A stretch of 64,000 nt of DNA from Bog-473 sp963828505 (GTDB lineage Bacteria > Actinomycetota > Acidimicrobiia > Acidimicrobiales > RAAP-2), in contig CAWHFM010000007.1 of assembly GCA_963828505.1 (NCBI GenBank), positions 62,001-126,000 on the forward strand, written 5' to 3'. Position numbers and translations under genes: made by a program. This document shows positions 34,709 to 43,674 of the stretch, in pieces. Position 1 is the stretch's first letter; every line of letters starts with the position of its first letter. The notes under the pieces are model-generated. The model saw only the letters and a list, made by a program, of their open reading frames with translations, searched no databases and had not been told where the DNA came from.

Positions 34709-35425
34709 TCACGGAGCGCCTTCGGGCGCCGGTTCGCGGCCACGCCGCGGCCGCTCGCCGAAGAGCGCCCGACCGACGCGCACCATCGTCGACCCGGCCG
34801 AGACGGCCGCCTCCAGATCCTCACTCATACCCATGGAACGCTCCGGCAACCCGAGGTCGTCCGCCAGCCGTGCCACCAAGCCGAAGGTCTCCGCCGCCGA
34901 ATGGCCACCCGGCGCGGCCACGGTCATGAGCCCGGTGACGTCGAGCCCGAGACCGCGCAGCCGTGTCACCAGGTCACCCACCTCCGAAGGTGGGCAGCCG
35001 TTTCGCCCCGCCAGACCGGTCGCCTCGACTTCGACCATGACCGAGGCTTCGGGCGAGAACCGTACGATGCGAGCTCCTTCCGCTTCGCGGGCCACGCTCT
35101 GCCAGACGCGGACGAACGGGGCCAGCGCGGGCACCTTGTTGCGCTGCACCGCCCCGAGGAAGTGCCAGTTCGGTCCCGGCCCGGCTCCCTCGCCCCAACC
35201 CTCGGCCTTGGCCACCAGCTCGGAGGCGTAGTTCTCGCCCACGTCGACCAACCCGGCGTCGAGCGCGCCCTGCACGGCGTCGAGGCCGAAGCCCTTCGTG
35301 ACCGCCACCACGCGGACCAGGGCGGCGTCGCCCCCCGCGCTGACGATCCTCTCCCGGACGACGACGAGGTTGCGGGCGACCTCGTCGCTAGCGCAAGAAG
35401 GAGGGGACGTCGAAATCGTCGTCAC
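34709..35425 (-). CDS. YggS-type pyridoxal-phosphate homeostasis protein
   Basis: 238 residues, type III PLP fold. The PLP Lys lies in VRVVAVTKGFGLDAV near residue 45, with DVGENYASELVAKAE, NWHFLGAVQRNKVPAL, LMTVAAP and the terminal phosphate loop GSTMVRVGRALFG. It buffers pyridoxal phosphate in the cytoplasm. GTG at 35423-35425 overlaps the last 38 bases of ftsZ; no later start would keep the first strand. The ftsZ-yggS-sepF order is standard for actinobacteria. Confidence 0.93.
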   Translation of the reverse strand: MTTISTSPPSCASDEVARNLVVVRERIVSAGGDAALVRVVAVTKGFGLDAVQGALDAGLVDVGENYASELVAKAEGWGEGAGPGPNWHFLGAVQRNKVPALAPFVRVWQSVAREAEGARIVRFSPEASVMVEVEATGLAGRNGCPPSEVGDLVTRLRGLGLDVTGLMTVAAPGGHSAAETFGLVARLADDLGLPERSMGMSEDLEAAVSAGSTMVRVGRALFGERPRRGREPAPEGAP

Positions 35426-36494
35426 CCAGGCCGAGCTGGTTTTCCTCCTCGCCGGCCGCGTCGGCGAAGATGTCCACGGGCTCGGGAGTGTCGAAGATGG
35501 CCGAGACGCGCTCGGATCGTCCCCCTGCGGTTCCGTCGTCCCAGCGCTCGAAGCCGGCGGCGATCACGGTCACTCGCACCTCGTCGCCCATGTTGTCGTC
35601 GATCACGGCGCCGAAGATGATGTTGGCGTCCGGGTGGGCGACCGCATGGATGATCTCGGCCGCCTCGTTCACCTCGAACAGGCCCAGGTCGGACCCGCCG
35701 GCGATGTTCATCAGGATCCCTCGGGCCCCCTCGATCGACGCCTCGAGCAACGGGGACGTGATGGCGGCCCGAGCCGCGTTGGCCGCCCTCCCCTCGCCGA
35801 TGGACGAGCCGATGCCCATGATGGCCGTCCCGGCGTTGATCATGATCATCTTCACGTCGGCGAAGTCCGTGTTGATCAGTCCCGGCACGGTGATCAGGTC
35901 CGTGATCCCCCGCACGCCCTGGAGGAGCACCTCGTCCACCATCCTGAAGGCGTTCACCATGCTCGTCTTCTCGTTGGAGACGGTCAGCAGCCGGTCGTTC
36001 GGGATGACGATCAGCGTGTCGACCTTCTCCTTGACGATCTGGATGCCCTTCTCGGCCTGCATGGCCCGGCGACGGCCCTCGAAGGTGAACGGGCGCGTCA
36101 CGACGCCGATGGTCAGCGCGCCGAGTCCCTTCGCCACCTCCGCCACCACGGGCGCGGCACCCGTCCCGGTCCCTCCCCCCTCGCCGGCGGTGATGAAGAC
36201 CATGTCCGCGCCCTGGAGCGCTTCCTCGATGTCAGCCCGGTGCTCCTCGGCGGCCTGCCGGCCCACCTCGGGGTCGCTCCCGGCTCCGAGACCCCGGGTC
36301 AGCTGGCGGCCGATGTCGAGCTTGAGATCGGCATCGCTCATGAGCAGCGCCTGGGCGTCCGTGTTGGCCGCGATGAACTCGACGTTGCGCAGCCCGGCGT
36401 CGATCATCCGGTTGACGGCATTGACGCCTCCGCCTCCGACGCCGACCACCTTGATCACTGCCAGGTAGTTGCCCTGGGGAGGCACCGTCGTCAT
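35388..36494 (-). CDS. ftsZ: Cell division protein FtsZ
   Basis: 368 residues. Tubulin-like GTPase forming the Z ring. GGGGVNAVNRM near residue 20, the GTP signature GGGTGTG at residues 106-112, the T7-loop region LINTDFADVKMIMINAGTAIMGIG, and a short linker to the conserved C-terminal peptide DDDFDVPSFLR, which binds SepF. ATG at 36492-36494 (MTTVPPQGNYLAVIKVVGVGG) is the homologous start, with GGGAG close upstream. A 13-bp inverted repeat lies 124-160 bases upstream. Confidence 0.98.
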   Translation of the reverse strand: MTTVPPQGNYLAVIKVVGVGGGGVNAVNRMIDAGLRNVEFIAANTDAQALLMSDADLKLDIGRQLTRGLGAGSDPEVGRQAAEEHRADIEEALQGADMVFITAGEGGGTGTGAAPVVAEVAKGLGALTIGVVTRPFTFEGRRRAMQAEKGIQIVKEKVDTLIVIPNDRLLTVSNEKTSMVNAFRMVDEVLLQGVRGITDLITVPGLINTDFADVKMIMINAGTAIMGIGSSIGEGRAANAARAAITSPLLEASIEGARGILMNIAGGSDLGLFEVNEAAEIIHAVAHPDANIIFGAVIDDNMGDEVRVTVIAAGFERWDDGTAGGRSERVSAIFDTPEPVDIFADAAGEEENQLGLGDDDFDVPSFLR

Positions 36495-36617
36495 GAACTC
36501 CCTCGTCTTCGGGTCGATGGCCCACCGGCGGCCCTGCCCCGACCGGTCGCTCGCTGATAGGTGCCGCCTCCCGCCGCAGCGGATGCCGCAGCGCTCCATC
36601 CCTGAACCTTTGGGGAA

Positions 36618-36654
36618 GGTTGATGTTCACGGTCAGGCAACGTGAACATCAACC
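36618..36654 (-). promoter_or_regulatory. Perfect 13-bp inverted repeat upstream of ftsZ
   Basis: GGTTGATGTTCAC (36618-36630) and its exact complement (36642-36654) flank an 11-base centre, in the 196-base gap between ftsQ and ftsZ. It has no T-tract on either strand, arguing against a simple terminator, and is A+T-richer than its surroundings. It could be a protein operator for ftsZ or an mRNA hairpin in the ftsZ leader. Confidence 0.8.
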
Positions 36655-36690
36655 ATACGGGGGGTGTTCGGGCAGGTCAAGCATCCTACG

Positions 36691-37575
36691 TCACCCCGCT
36701 GTCACCGTCGGGGCCCGCGGCACGCTGACGTCGATCACATCGCCGCTCTGCAGAGTCGCGCCGGCGAGTATGGAGGAGACGTCCTCGTACTTGGCCTCGA
36801 GCTGCGTCGCCGCCCCGATGTCGACGACGACCGGTGTGGTCATCGCCAGCTGCACCCATCCGGCGGGCTCGACGGTGACGCCCGTCACCTGCGCGGCGAA
36901 CGACGGCGGGAGGGTCGACGAGACCAGGAGGCCGACGCCGTCGCGGGACGGCAGCACCGAACCCGGGGCGCCCGGGGATTGCGGCACGGAAAGCGACCTG
37001 AGCCCCGCCGGGCGCGCCGAGCTCACCTGGAGCACCCGGCCGTCCGCGCTCACCGTGGCCCAGCGGCCTCCCGCTTCGGGCACCACCGCGAGCGGCGTCT
37101 CCTCGGTGAGGGCGATGCGCACGCCGTCCGGCCACGAGACGGCGACCGCGGCGGACTTGACCCAGGGCAGCTGCTCGACCCTGGCCGAGACCGCACCGCG
37201 GTCCACGTCCATGAGCGGCGTGTGGGAAGACACGCCCGATGCCGTCTTCACCTGCGCCGCGGTCTCGTGCACGGCGCCGACGACCGTCACGGCGCGGGCG
37301 GAGAACAACGGCGAGTGCAGGAGGAACCAGGCGCCGACGACCACCACGGCGCCCACGAGGCCGATGAGGAGAATGCGGAGGCGCCGGCGGCCTTGCTGGC
37401 GGATGACGGCGGTCCGGCGGGCCGAGATGCGGGGATCCATGGCGCCCGCCCCGCCACCGGTCCGACCGGTCCGACGATCCGCCGATGGCCGCCGCGCCCT
37501 GCCGGAACCGGCCCGGGCCGAGCGCTGGCTCACCGCAGGCCGGCTGGTGGTCGTGGGCGTGCCCTTCGGGCTCAT
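36691..37575 (-). CDS. ftsQ: Cell division protein FtsQ
   Basis: 294 residues. A 45-residue basic Ser/Arg/Gly N-terminus, one transmembrane helix (LRILLIGLVGAVVVVGAWFLL), then the extracytoplasmic POTRA domain (LFSARAVTVVGAVHETAAQV, TPLMDVDRGAVSARVEQLPWVKSAAVAVSWPDGVRIALTEETPLAVV). Bitopic divisome protein linking FtsI/FtsW activation. ATG at 37573-37575 overlaps the murB stop by 4 bases. Confidence 0.94.
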   Translation of the reverse strand: MSPKGTPTTTSRPAVSQRSARAGSGRARRPSADRRTGRTGGGAGAMDPRISARRTAVIRQQGRRRLRILLIGLVGAVVVVGAWFLLHSPLFSARAVTVVGAVHETAAQVKTASGVSSHTPLMDVDRGAVSARVEQLPWVKSAAVAVSWPDGVRIALTEETPLAVVPEAGGRWATVSADGRVLQVSSARPAGLRSLSVPQSPGAPGSVLPSRDGVGLLVSSTLPPSFAAQVTGVTVEPAGWVQLAMTTPVVVDIGAATQLEAKYEDVSSILAGATLQSGDVIDVSVPRAPTVTAG

Positions 37576-38588
37576 CGGCCCCCTCCGTGGCCGACCTCGT
37601 CGTCACTGGCGCTCACTGGCACCGACGTAGTCTGCGTGTCGCCGAAGCCGAGAAGGCGGACCTCGGCCTGGAGGACGACTCCGCAGCGCTCGGCGACGAC
37701 TGATCTGACGTGGTCCATCAGGTCCCGGACGTCGTCGGCCCTCCCCCCTTTGTCCGCCTGGATGAAGTTGGCATGCTTCTCCGACACCCGCGCCGACCCG
37801 AGGCGGAAGCCCTTCAGTCCCGCCTCTTCGACCAGCCGTCCGGCCGAGTCACCCTCGGGGTTGGTGAAGACGGAGCCGGCGTTCGATCCGCCGGGCTGGT
37901 GTTCGCGACGCCATCTGACGATGGACGCCACCGCAGCCCGTTCCTCCTCGGCCGATCCCGGCGTGACCTTCAGCTCGGCCTCGACCACGACCTGGGACGC
38001 GGTCACCGCGGACGAGCGATAGCCGTACTCGAGCTTCTCCACCGCGTCCGTGGCGCCGTCGCCGCGGAGGAGGTCGACCCAGCGGTAGCGAACCACCCGG
38101 GACGCCATGTCCGAGCCGTGGCCTCCTGCGTTCATCCGCACCGCCCCGCCGACCGAGCCCGGCACGCCCACGGCCCACGACAACCCTTTCCATCCGGCAT
38201 CCGCCGCCCGGCGCGCCAAGACCGGCAGGGACACCGAGGCGCCGGCCGTGACGATGGCCGGGCCTTCCAGGTCGGGCGAACGGGCATGCTCGGGCAGGAC
38301 GAGGCGCGAGAACCCTGCGCCGAGTCGCAGCACCAGCCCCTCGAATCCGGCGTCCGCCACGAGCAGGTTGGAGCCGCGGCCGATCACGAAGACCGGGAAC
38401 CCGTCCTCCACATCCGCTCCGGCTGCCGCCGCACACGCCCGGCACACCGCATGGAGGTCGGCCGGACCCTCGACCTCGACGAACAGCGCCGCCGGCCCGC
38501 CGACGCCGTAGGTGGTGAGCGGCCCGAGCGGCGCCTCACTCTTGGCCCGGTTTCCCAGCGCCACCGAAAGGGCGTCCAACCGCGTCAC
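37572..38588 (-). CDS. murB: UDP-N-acetylenolpyruvoylglucosamine reductase
   Basis: 338 residues. FAD-dependent reduction giving UDP-MurNAc. Seen are LTTYGVGGPAALFVEVEG, VIGRGSNLLVADAGFEGLVLRLG, GLSWAVGVPGSVGGAVRMNAGGHGSDMA, YRSSAV and the active-site Ser/Glu region GGSNAGSVFTNPEGDSAG. GTG at 38586-38588. Its place between murC and ftsQ is found in several actinobacterial and other Gram-positive dcw clusters. Confidence 0.96.
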   Translation of the reverse strand: MTRLDALSVALGNRAKSEAPLGPLTTYGVGGPAALFVEVEGPADLHAVCRACAAAAGADVEDGFPVFVIGRGSNLLVADAGFEGLVLRLGAGFSRLVLPEHARSPDLEGPAIVTAGASVSLPVLARRAADAGWKGLSWAVGVPGSVGGAVRMNAGGHGSDMASRVVRYRWVDLLRGDGATDAVEKLEYGYRSSAVTASQVVVEAELKVTPGSAEEERAAVASIVRWRREHQPGGSNAGSVFTNPEGDSAGRLVEEAGLKGFRLGSARVSEKHANFIQADKGGRADDVRDLMDHVRSVVAERCGVVLQAEVRLLGFGDTQTTSVPVSASDDEVGHGGGR

Positions 38589-38604
38589 GACACCGCGGCT
38601 GGAC

Positions 38605-40008
38605 TCACCACTCGGGTGACTCCAGCAGCTCTTCCGGCAGCGCCGTGAGGTCGCCGGCGCCCAGGGTGAGGCAGAGATCCCCCGGCTCGAGCGCCGAGGC
38701 CACGGCCCGGCGCAGCTCTTCCCAGCCCGGCGCGTAGGTCACCGGCAAGTCCGGCTCCTGCGCCCGTACGGCGTCGAAGACCAATCGTCCCGAGACGCCG
38801 GGCACCGGGCGCTCGCCCGCGCTGTAGACATCGGTGATGACGAGGGCGTCCGCGTCCGCGAAGGCGGTGCCGAACGCCTCGGCGAGCGCCGCCGTGCGAG
38901 AGAACCGGTGGGGCTGGAAGACGGCGACCACGCGCGACCAGCCCCCGCCGCGAGCTGTCGCCAGCGCGGCCCGCACTTCCGTCGGGAGGTGGGCATAGTC
39001 GTCGACGAAGGTCACCCCGTTGGCCTCACCGCGGAATTCGAACCGCCGGGCCACCCCGGCGAAGCGGGCGAGAGCCGCCTGGGCGTCCACAAAGGTGGCG
39101 CCGGCCGACATCGCCGCCACCGCCGCCATGGCGGCGTTGCGCGCGTTGTGACGTCCGGGGACCCCGATCGTCAGCACCCCGAGCTCTGCCTCGGGTCCCC
39201 GGAGGGTGAAGGACACGGAGCTTCGTTGCGCCACCAGGTCCACGATCCGGTAGTCGGAGTTCGGCGCTTCGCCCACGCTCGTGGCGCCGTGCTCGGCTCC
39301 GATCGCCGCCGCCAGCTCGTCGTCGGCGCACACCACCGTGCCCCGGCTGGACGAGGCGACGAACTGGGCGAAGGCGGCTCGCAACGACTCGAGCGTGCCG
39401 TAGTAGTCGAGGTGGTCAGCCTCGACGTTCGTGAGCACGGCCAGGTCGGCCCGGATTGCGCCGAAGGTCCCGTAGCTCTCGTCCGCCTCGACCACCAACC
39501 ATTCCCCGGTGTCCCAGACCGCGTTGGTCCCGATCTCGTTCACGTCCGCACCGATGACGAACGAAGGCCTCAGACCGGCCTCGACCAGGATCAGGGAGAG
39601 CATCGACGCCGTCGTGGTCTTGCCATGTGTTCCGGCGACGGCGAGGCATTGGCGCGTGGCGCAGATCGCCGCCAGCATCTCCGAGCGTGGGGCGATCCGG
39701 ACATCGCGGGCCGCCGCCTCGACCAGCTCTACGTTGTCCGTGGCCACGGCCGGCGAGTAGGTGACCACTTCCGCCCGGCCCACGTTCTCGGACCGGTGCC
39801 CCAAGGCCACGGCGATCCCCTTCGAGCGCAAGCGCTCCGCCACCGGCGAGTCCTTCAGGTCGGACCCGGACACCTCGTGACCCATGTCGTGGAGCACGGT
39901 CGCGATGGCGCTCATTCCGGCGCCGCCGATTCCCACCACGTGGATCCGGGTGGGGCGACGCAGGTCAACGGTGCGGTCGGGGACCGCTGAGCCCGCCCCG
40001 GCGCTCAA
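38605..40008 (-). CDS. murC: UDP-N-acetylmuramate--L-alanine ligase
   Basis: 467 residues. Rossmann start IHVVGIGGAGMSAIATVLHDMGHEVSGSD, the ATP P-loop AVAGTHGKTTTASM, EADESYGTFGAIRADLAVLTNVEADHLDYYG, then FVDDYAHLPTEVRAAL and the C-terminal VFQPHRFSRT. Adds L-Ala to UDP-MurNAc. TTG at 40006-40008 is the only plausible start close to the murG stop, 7 bases away. Confidence 0.96.
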   Translation of the reverse strand: MSAGAGSAVPDRTVDLRRPTRIHVVGIGGAGMSAIATVLHDMGHEVSGSDLKDSPVAERLRSKGIAVALGHRSENVGRAEVVTYSPAVATDNVELVEAAARDVRIAPRSEMLAAICATRQCLAVAGTHGKTTTASMLSLILVEAGLRPSFVIGADVNEIGTNAVWDTGEWLVVEADESYGTFGAIRADLAVLTNVEADHLDYYGTLESLRAAFAQFVASSSRGTVVCADDELAAAIGAEHGATSVGEAPNSDYRIVDLVAQRSSVSFTLRGPEAELGVLTIGVPGRHNARNAAMAAVAAMSAGATFVDAQAALARFAGVARRFEFRGEANGVTFVDDYAHLPTEVRAALATARGGGWSRVVAVFQPHRFSRTAALAEAFGTAFADADALVITDVYSAGERPVPGVSGRLVFDAVRAQEPDLPVTYAPGWEELRRAVASALEPGDLCLTLGAGDLTALPEELLESPEW

Positions 40009-40014
40009 GACCGC

Positions 40015-41172
40015 TCACCGGGCATAGGTGTCGATCAGCGCTGCGACGCGGTTCGCCGCGTCAGGGTGACTGTGCTCGCGGGCGGCCTGGTTCATCCGGC
40101 GCAGGCGGTCCTGGTCCGAGAGCAGCGTTTCGAGCTCCTCGGCCAGGCGTCGCCCGTCGCACTCCGAATCCGGAACGAGGACCGCCGCCCCCATCCCGAC
40201 CAACGCCTGGGCGTTTCGGGTCTGGTGGTCCCTCGGGGCGCCCGGCAGCGGCACCAGGACGGAGGGCACGCCGGTGATGAGCAGTTCGGCCACGGTCATG
40301 GCGCCGGCCCGGGTGACGCACACGTCTGCTGCGGCGAAGAGCTCCGGCATCCGCTCCTCGAATGGCACGACGCGGTAACAGAGTCCCGGGGCCGCCTCGT
40401 CTCCGCCGGCCGGCGGTTCGACCTCCCCTGGACCCGGCGCGGTCTCGAACTCGGTGAAGTCGCGGCGGCCGGTGACGTGGTACAGCGTCCGGTCGTCGCA
40501 CGACGCCCACTCCTTGGCCAGTTGGGCCACGGCCTCGTTGATCCGCCGCGCCCCGAGGGACCCGCCGAAGGCGGCGACGGTCCAGCGTTCCCGAGGCAGT
40601 CCGAGTTCCGTTCGCCCGGCGGACGACGTGGCGGTCGAACGGTCCAACGGGTGGAGCTCGGGACGCACCGGAGTACCGGTCACCTGAGTCCGCGGCAGTT
40701 CCGCAGTCTCAAAGGCGACGGCGTTGGCCGCGGCGAAGCGGCCGAGGAGTCGGTTGACCGCGCCGGGGACGGAGTCCGTGGTCATGGAGACCAGCGGCAC
40801 CCGGGTCAGGACTGCAGCCACACCCGCTGGAAACGACGCGTAGCCACCGACGATCACGACGACGCGAGGCCGCCGCACGAGGAAGGAACCGACGGCGCGG
40901 CCGCAACCCCATGCCAGCCCGGCCACCGCGCCGATGTTCGCCACGACGGCGCGAGGCTCCAGGCTGCGGCGGATCCCACGGCCCGGAAGCAGCGTGTAGG
41001 GGAACTCCAGCCGCGGCCAGGTTGTCGCCTCCTGGCCCCGCCGCGAGCCGTAGAGCTCGATGCTCTCCGGGCGCCGGCCCCGGGCCACCAGTCCCCGCGC
41101 GATCTGAAGCGAGGGGACGATGTGTCCCCCGGTGCCGCCGCCGGCGATCACGACGTCGCGCCGAGATCTCAC
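40015..41172 (-). CDS. murG: UDP-N-acetylglucosamine--undecaprenyl-PP-MurNAc-pentapeptide transferase
   Basis: 385 residues. Membrane-associated GT28 enzyme making lipid II. GGGTGGHIVPSLQIA is the N-terminal glycine-rich loop, GGYASFPAGVAAV the second, and the UDP-GlcNAc site reads AFGGSLGARRINEAV and VCVTRAGAMTVAELLITGVPSVLVPLPGAPRDHQTRNA. GTG at 41170-41172 overlaps the ftsW stop by 4 bases; the longer open frame upstream is a shadow of ftsW. Confidence 0.96.
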   Translation of the reverse strand: MRSRRDVVIAGGGTGGHIVPSLQIARGLVARGRRPESIELYGSRRGQEATTWPRLEFPYTLLPGRGIRRSLEPRAVVANIGAVAGLAWGCGRAVGSFLVRRPRVVVIVGGYASFPAGVAAVLTRVPLVSMTTDSVPGAVNRLLGRFAAANAVAFETAELPRTQVTGTPVRPELHPLDRSTATSSAGRTELGLPRERWTVAAFGGSLGARRINEAVAQLAKEWASCDDRTLYHVTGRRDFTEFETAPGPGEVEPPAGGDEAAPGLCYRVVPFEERMPELFAAADVCVTRAGAMTVAELLITGVPSVLVPLPGAPRDHQTRNAQALVGMGAAVLVPDSECDGRRLAEELETLLSDQDRLRRMNQAAREHSHPDAANRVAALIDTYAR

Positions 41173-42491
41173 CGATCCCGTCCGTGACCGGTGGAGCGGC
41201 GGATCGCCGACGAGGTGCGACGCGGCGGACGGGAAGCCTCCAGCCGGCGGACTCGAGCCAGCTGGGTGACCTCGAGCGACTCGCCTTGACGTGCGATGTT
41301 CACCAGGACGCCTGCGGCCGCCATGGTGATGACGAGGGACGACCCGCCGAACGAGATGAACGGCAAGGGGATCCCGGTGACGGGAAGCACGCCGACGACC
41401 GCTCCGATATTGATGAGCGTCTCGGCGGCGATCCAGGCCACGATCCCCAGTGCCAGGAGCCCGCCGAACCGATCGGGCGAGTGGGTCGCGGCGCGGATGC
41501 CCAGCCAGAGCAGGCTCCCGAGCAGCACCAGCACGAGACAGGCCCCGACGATCCCGAGTTCCTCGCCGATGACCGAGAATATGAAGTCGGTGTGCGCGTT
41601 CGGCAGGAAGCCCCACTGCTGCTGGCCCCGGCCGAGTCCGGTGCCGAAGAGGTGTCCGGACCCGAGGCCGATCAGTGACTGGACCACCTGGTACCCCGAG
41701 CTCGAGCCGTGGGCCGACGGGTCGACGAAGGAGAGCAGCCGCGCCCGGCGATAGGGGGAGATCAGGGCGACCACGAGTGCCAGGGCGACCAGTGTCCCCA
41801 GGATCTTCATGACCGGCCGGAGTCGCACCCCGGACACGAACAGCAACGAGAGCGCGATGCAGCCCAGCACCGTGGCGGTTCCCATATCGGGCTGGGCCAG
41901 GATCAGGACACAGGCCAAACAGGTCACGATGAGCACTGGTCCGATGATGCGGCGATCGGCAGAGTCCTCGTCGATCCGGCGGGCGACGAAGTCCGCCACG
42001 AAGAGCGTGAGCGCGAATTTCATGAGCTCGGAAGGCTGCAGGCGCAGCTGGCCGAAGCCCACCCACCGGCTCGAACCCTCCGCGTGGACGCCCAAACCCG
42101 GGACGAGGACGATGCACAGCAGGCCGAAGGTGCCCACGAGGATCACGGGGCTGAGCCGGCGGAGCTTGCGGTAGTCGAGCCGCACCATCAGGACCAGCAC
42201 GACGGCGCCGATGCCCATCCACATGAGTTCCCTGATCAGGATCGCCCACGGACTGCCGAAGGTCGCGATGGAGACGACCGACGATGCCGTGCCCACCATG
42301 ACCAGTCCGATCACGCACAACAGAGCCACGTCGACGGTGAGCAGCGTCGAGACGCTGATGCGGCGTCGCCCCCGCGGCGTGACGACGGCATTCGTCGCGC
42401 CGGCCTCGGCTCCGGGTCGGCGCCGAACCCCGGCGCGTGCCGACGGCGGTCCTGAATCTCGGACCAGCGTCGAGGGAACGGGCGGCGTCAT
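41169..42491 (-). CDS. ftsW: Peptidoglycan glycosyltransferase FtsW
   Basis: 440 residues, SEDS family, about ten transmembrane helices after a 45-residue basic N-terminus. Typical segments are SSRWVGFGQLRLQPSELMKFAL, AQPDMGTATVLG, GYQVVQSLIGLGSGHLFGTGLGRGQQQWGFLPNAHTDFIFSVIGEELG and PVTGIPLPFISFGGSS. Polymerises lipid II with FtsI. ATG at 42489-42491 (MTPPVPSTLV) is preferred; a GTG 57 bases upstream also exists. murD, expected upstream, is absent. Confidence 0.95.
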   Translation of the reverse strand: MTPPVPSTLVRDSGPPSARAGVRRRPGAEAGATNAVVTPRGRRRISVSTLLTVDVALLCVIGLVMVGTASSVVSIATFGSPWAILIRELMWMGIGAVVLVLMVRLDYRKLRRLSPVILVGTFGLLCIVLVPGLGVHAEGSSRWVGFGQLRLQPSELMKFALTLFVADFVARRIDEDSADRRIIGPVLIVTCLACVLILAQPDMGTATVLGCIALSLLFVSGVRLRPVMKILGTLVALALVVALISPYRRARLLSFVDPSAHGSSSGYQVVQSLIGLGSGHLFGTGLGRGQQQWGFLPNAHTDFIFSVIGEELGIVGACLVLVLLGSLLWLGIRAATHSPDRFGGLLALGIVAWIAAETLINIGAVVGVLPVTGIPLPFISFGGSSLVITMAAAGVLVNIARQGESLEVTQLARVRRLEASRPPRRTSSAIRRSTGHGRDR

Positions 42492-42630
42492 CGGGCCGCT
42501 CCTGACGCACGGCGGCCGCGCCCACAGGCACGGACCGGCCCCCGACACATGTCACCAGTTTCCCGCGGGGCCGCGGTGAAGTGGCGGAGGGTCCCGCACC
42601 GTCGAGGCGAGGCGGGCCGGCTGGTGCTCC

Positions 42631-43671
42631 TCACGTGAACTTCGCCACCGTGAGGTAGTCCCCGTAGAAGATGCCGAGGCCCAGCGCGCAGAAGAGGCCA
42701 CCCAGAATCCAGAACCGGACGATGACCGTGGTCTCGGGCCATCCGGCGAGTTCGAAGTGGTGGTGGATCGGCGCCATGCGGAAGATCCGGCGGTGGAACG
42801 CCCTGAAGCTGATGATCTGGAGGATGACCGAGACGGTCTCCATGACGAAGAGTCCCCCGATGATCAAGAGCAGGAGGTCGAGGTTCAAAAGGAGGCAGAT
42901 CGCGGCAAGACCGGCCCCGATGGCCAACGATCCCGTGTCACCCATGATGATCTTGGCGGGTGCCGCGTTCCACCACAGGAATCCGATGCAGGCACCGGCC
43001 AGGGACACCGAGACCAGCGCCAGGTCGATCGCCGAAGCCGGGAGCACGTGGTAGATGGTGAAGTGCCGGAAGATCCAGTAACCCATGATGGAGAGAACGG
43101 CGAAGCAGAAGGTTCCCGAACCCGCCGCCAACCCGTCGACCCCGTCGGTGATGTTCACCGCGTTGGACGACCCGACCACCACGACGACGGCGAAGACGAC
43201 CCAGCCGACCTGGCCGAGGTTGACGCCGAGGACGTCCGAACGGGTGAACGAGAGTTGGGTGGAGGTGTGCGCCCAGTGCACGGCAAGCTCCGCGAAGGCC
43301 AGCGCGCAGAGGATCTGGGCCGCCGACTTGCCCCGCTTGTTCAGTCCGAGACTGCGCTTGTGGCTGATCTTGATGTAGTCGTCGAGGTACCCGATCAGGC
43401 CAAAGGCGACGACGGTCCCGATGGCCAGGTAGCCCGTGCGCGAGAACCGGATCTCGGTCCCGATGTGCCCGATGGCGTATCCGAGGACGACGGACGTCAC
43501 GATGGCGATGCCCCCCATGGTGGGCGTACCGGCCTTCGAAACGTGGGTCGCCGGGCCGTCCTCGCGGATGTGCTGGCCGAGGTCGCGGGCGCGGAAGTAT
43601 CGGATCAGAAAGGGGGTGAAAAGTATGGCGATCCACAGCGCGACGCCGCCCGAGACCAGGAGTCCGAGCAC
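42631..43671 (-). CDS. mraY: Phospho-N-acetylmuramoyl-pentapeptide transferase
   Basis: 346 residues, ten-helix membrane enzyme forming lipid I. Family motifs GTPTMGGIAIV, GLIGYLDDYIKISHKRSLGLNKRGKSAAQ, NAVNITDGVDGLAAGSG, NAAPAKIIMGDTGSLAIGAGL and the C-terminal APIHHHFELAGWPETTVIVRFWI are all present. GTG at 43669-43671 lies 3 bases after the murE stop, leaving no room for murF. Confidence 0.97.
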   Translation of the reverse strand: MLGLLVSGGVALWIAILFTPFLIRYFRARDLGQHIREDGPATHVSKAGTPTMGGIAIVTSVVLGYAIGHIGTEIRFSRTGYLAIGTVVAFGLIGYLDDYIKISHKRSLGLNKRGKSAAQILCALAFAELAVHWAHTSTQLSFTRSDVLGVNLGQVGWVVFAVVVVVGSSNAVNITDGVDGLAAGSGTFCFAVLSIMGYWIFRHFTIYHVLPASAIDLALVSVSLAGACIGFLWWNAAPAKIIMGDTGSLAIGAGLAAICLLLNLDLLLLIIGGLFVMETVSVILQIISFRAFHRRIFRMAPIHHHFELAGWPETTVIVRFWILGGLFCALGLGIFYGDYLTVAKFT

Positions 43672-43674
43672 GGC

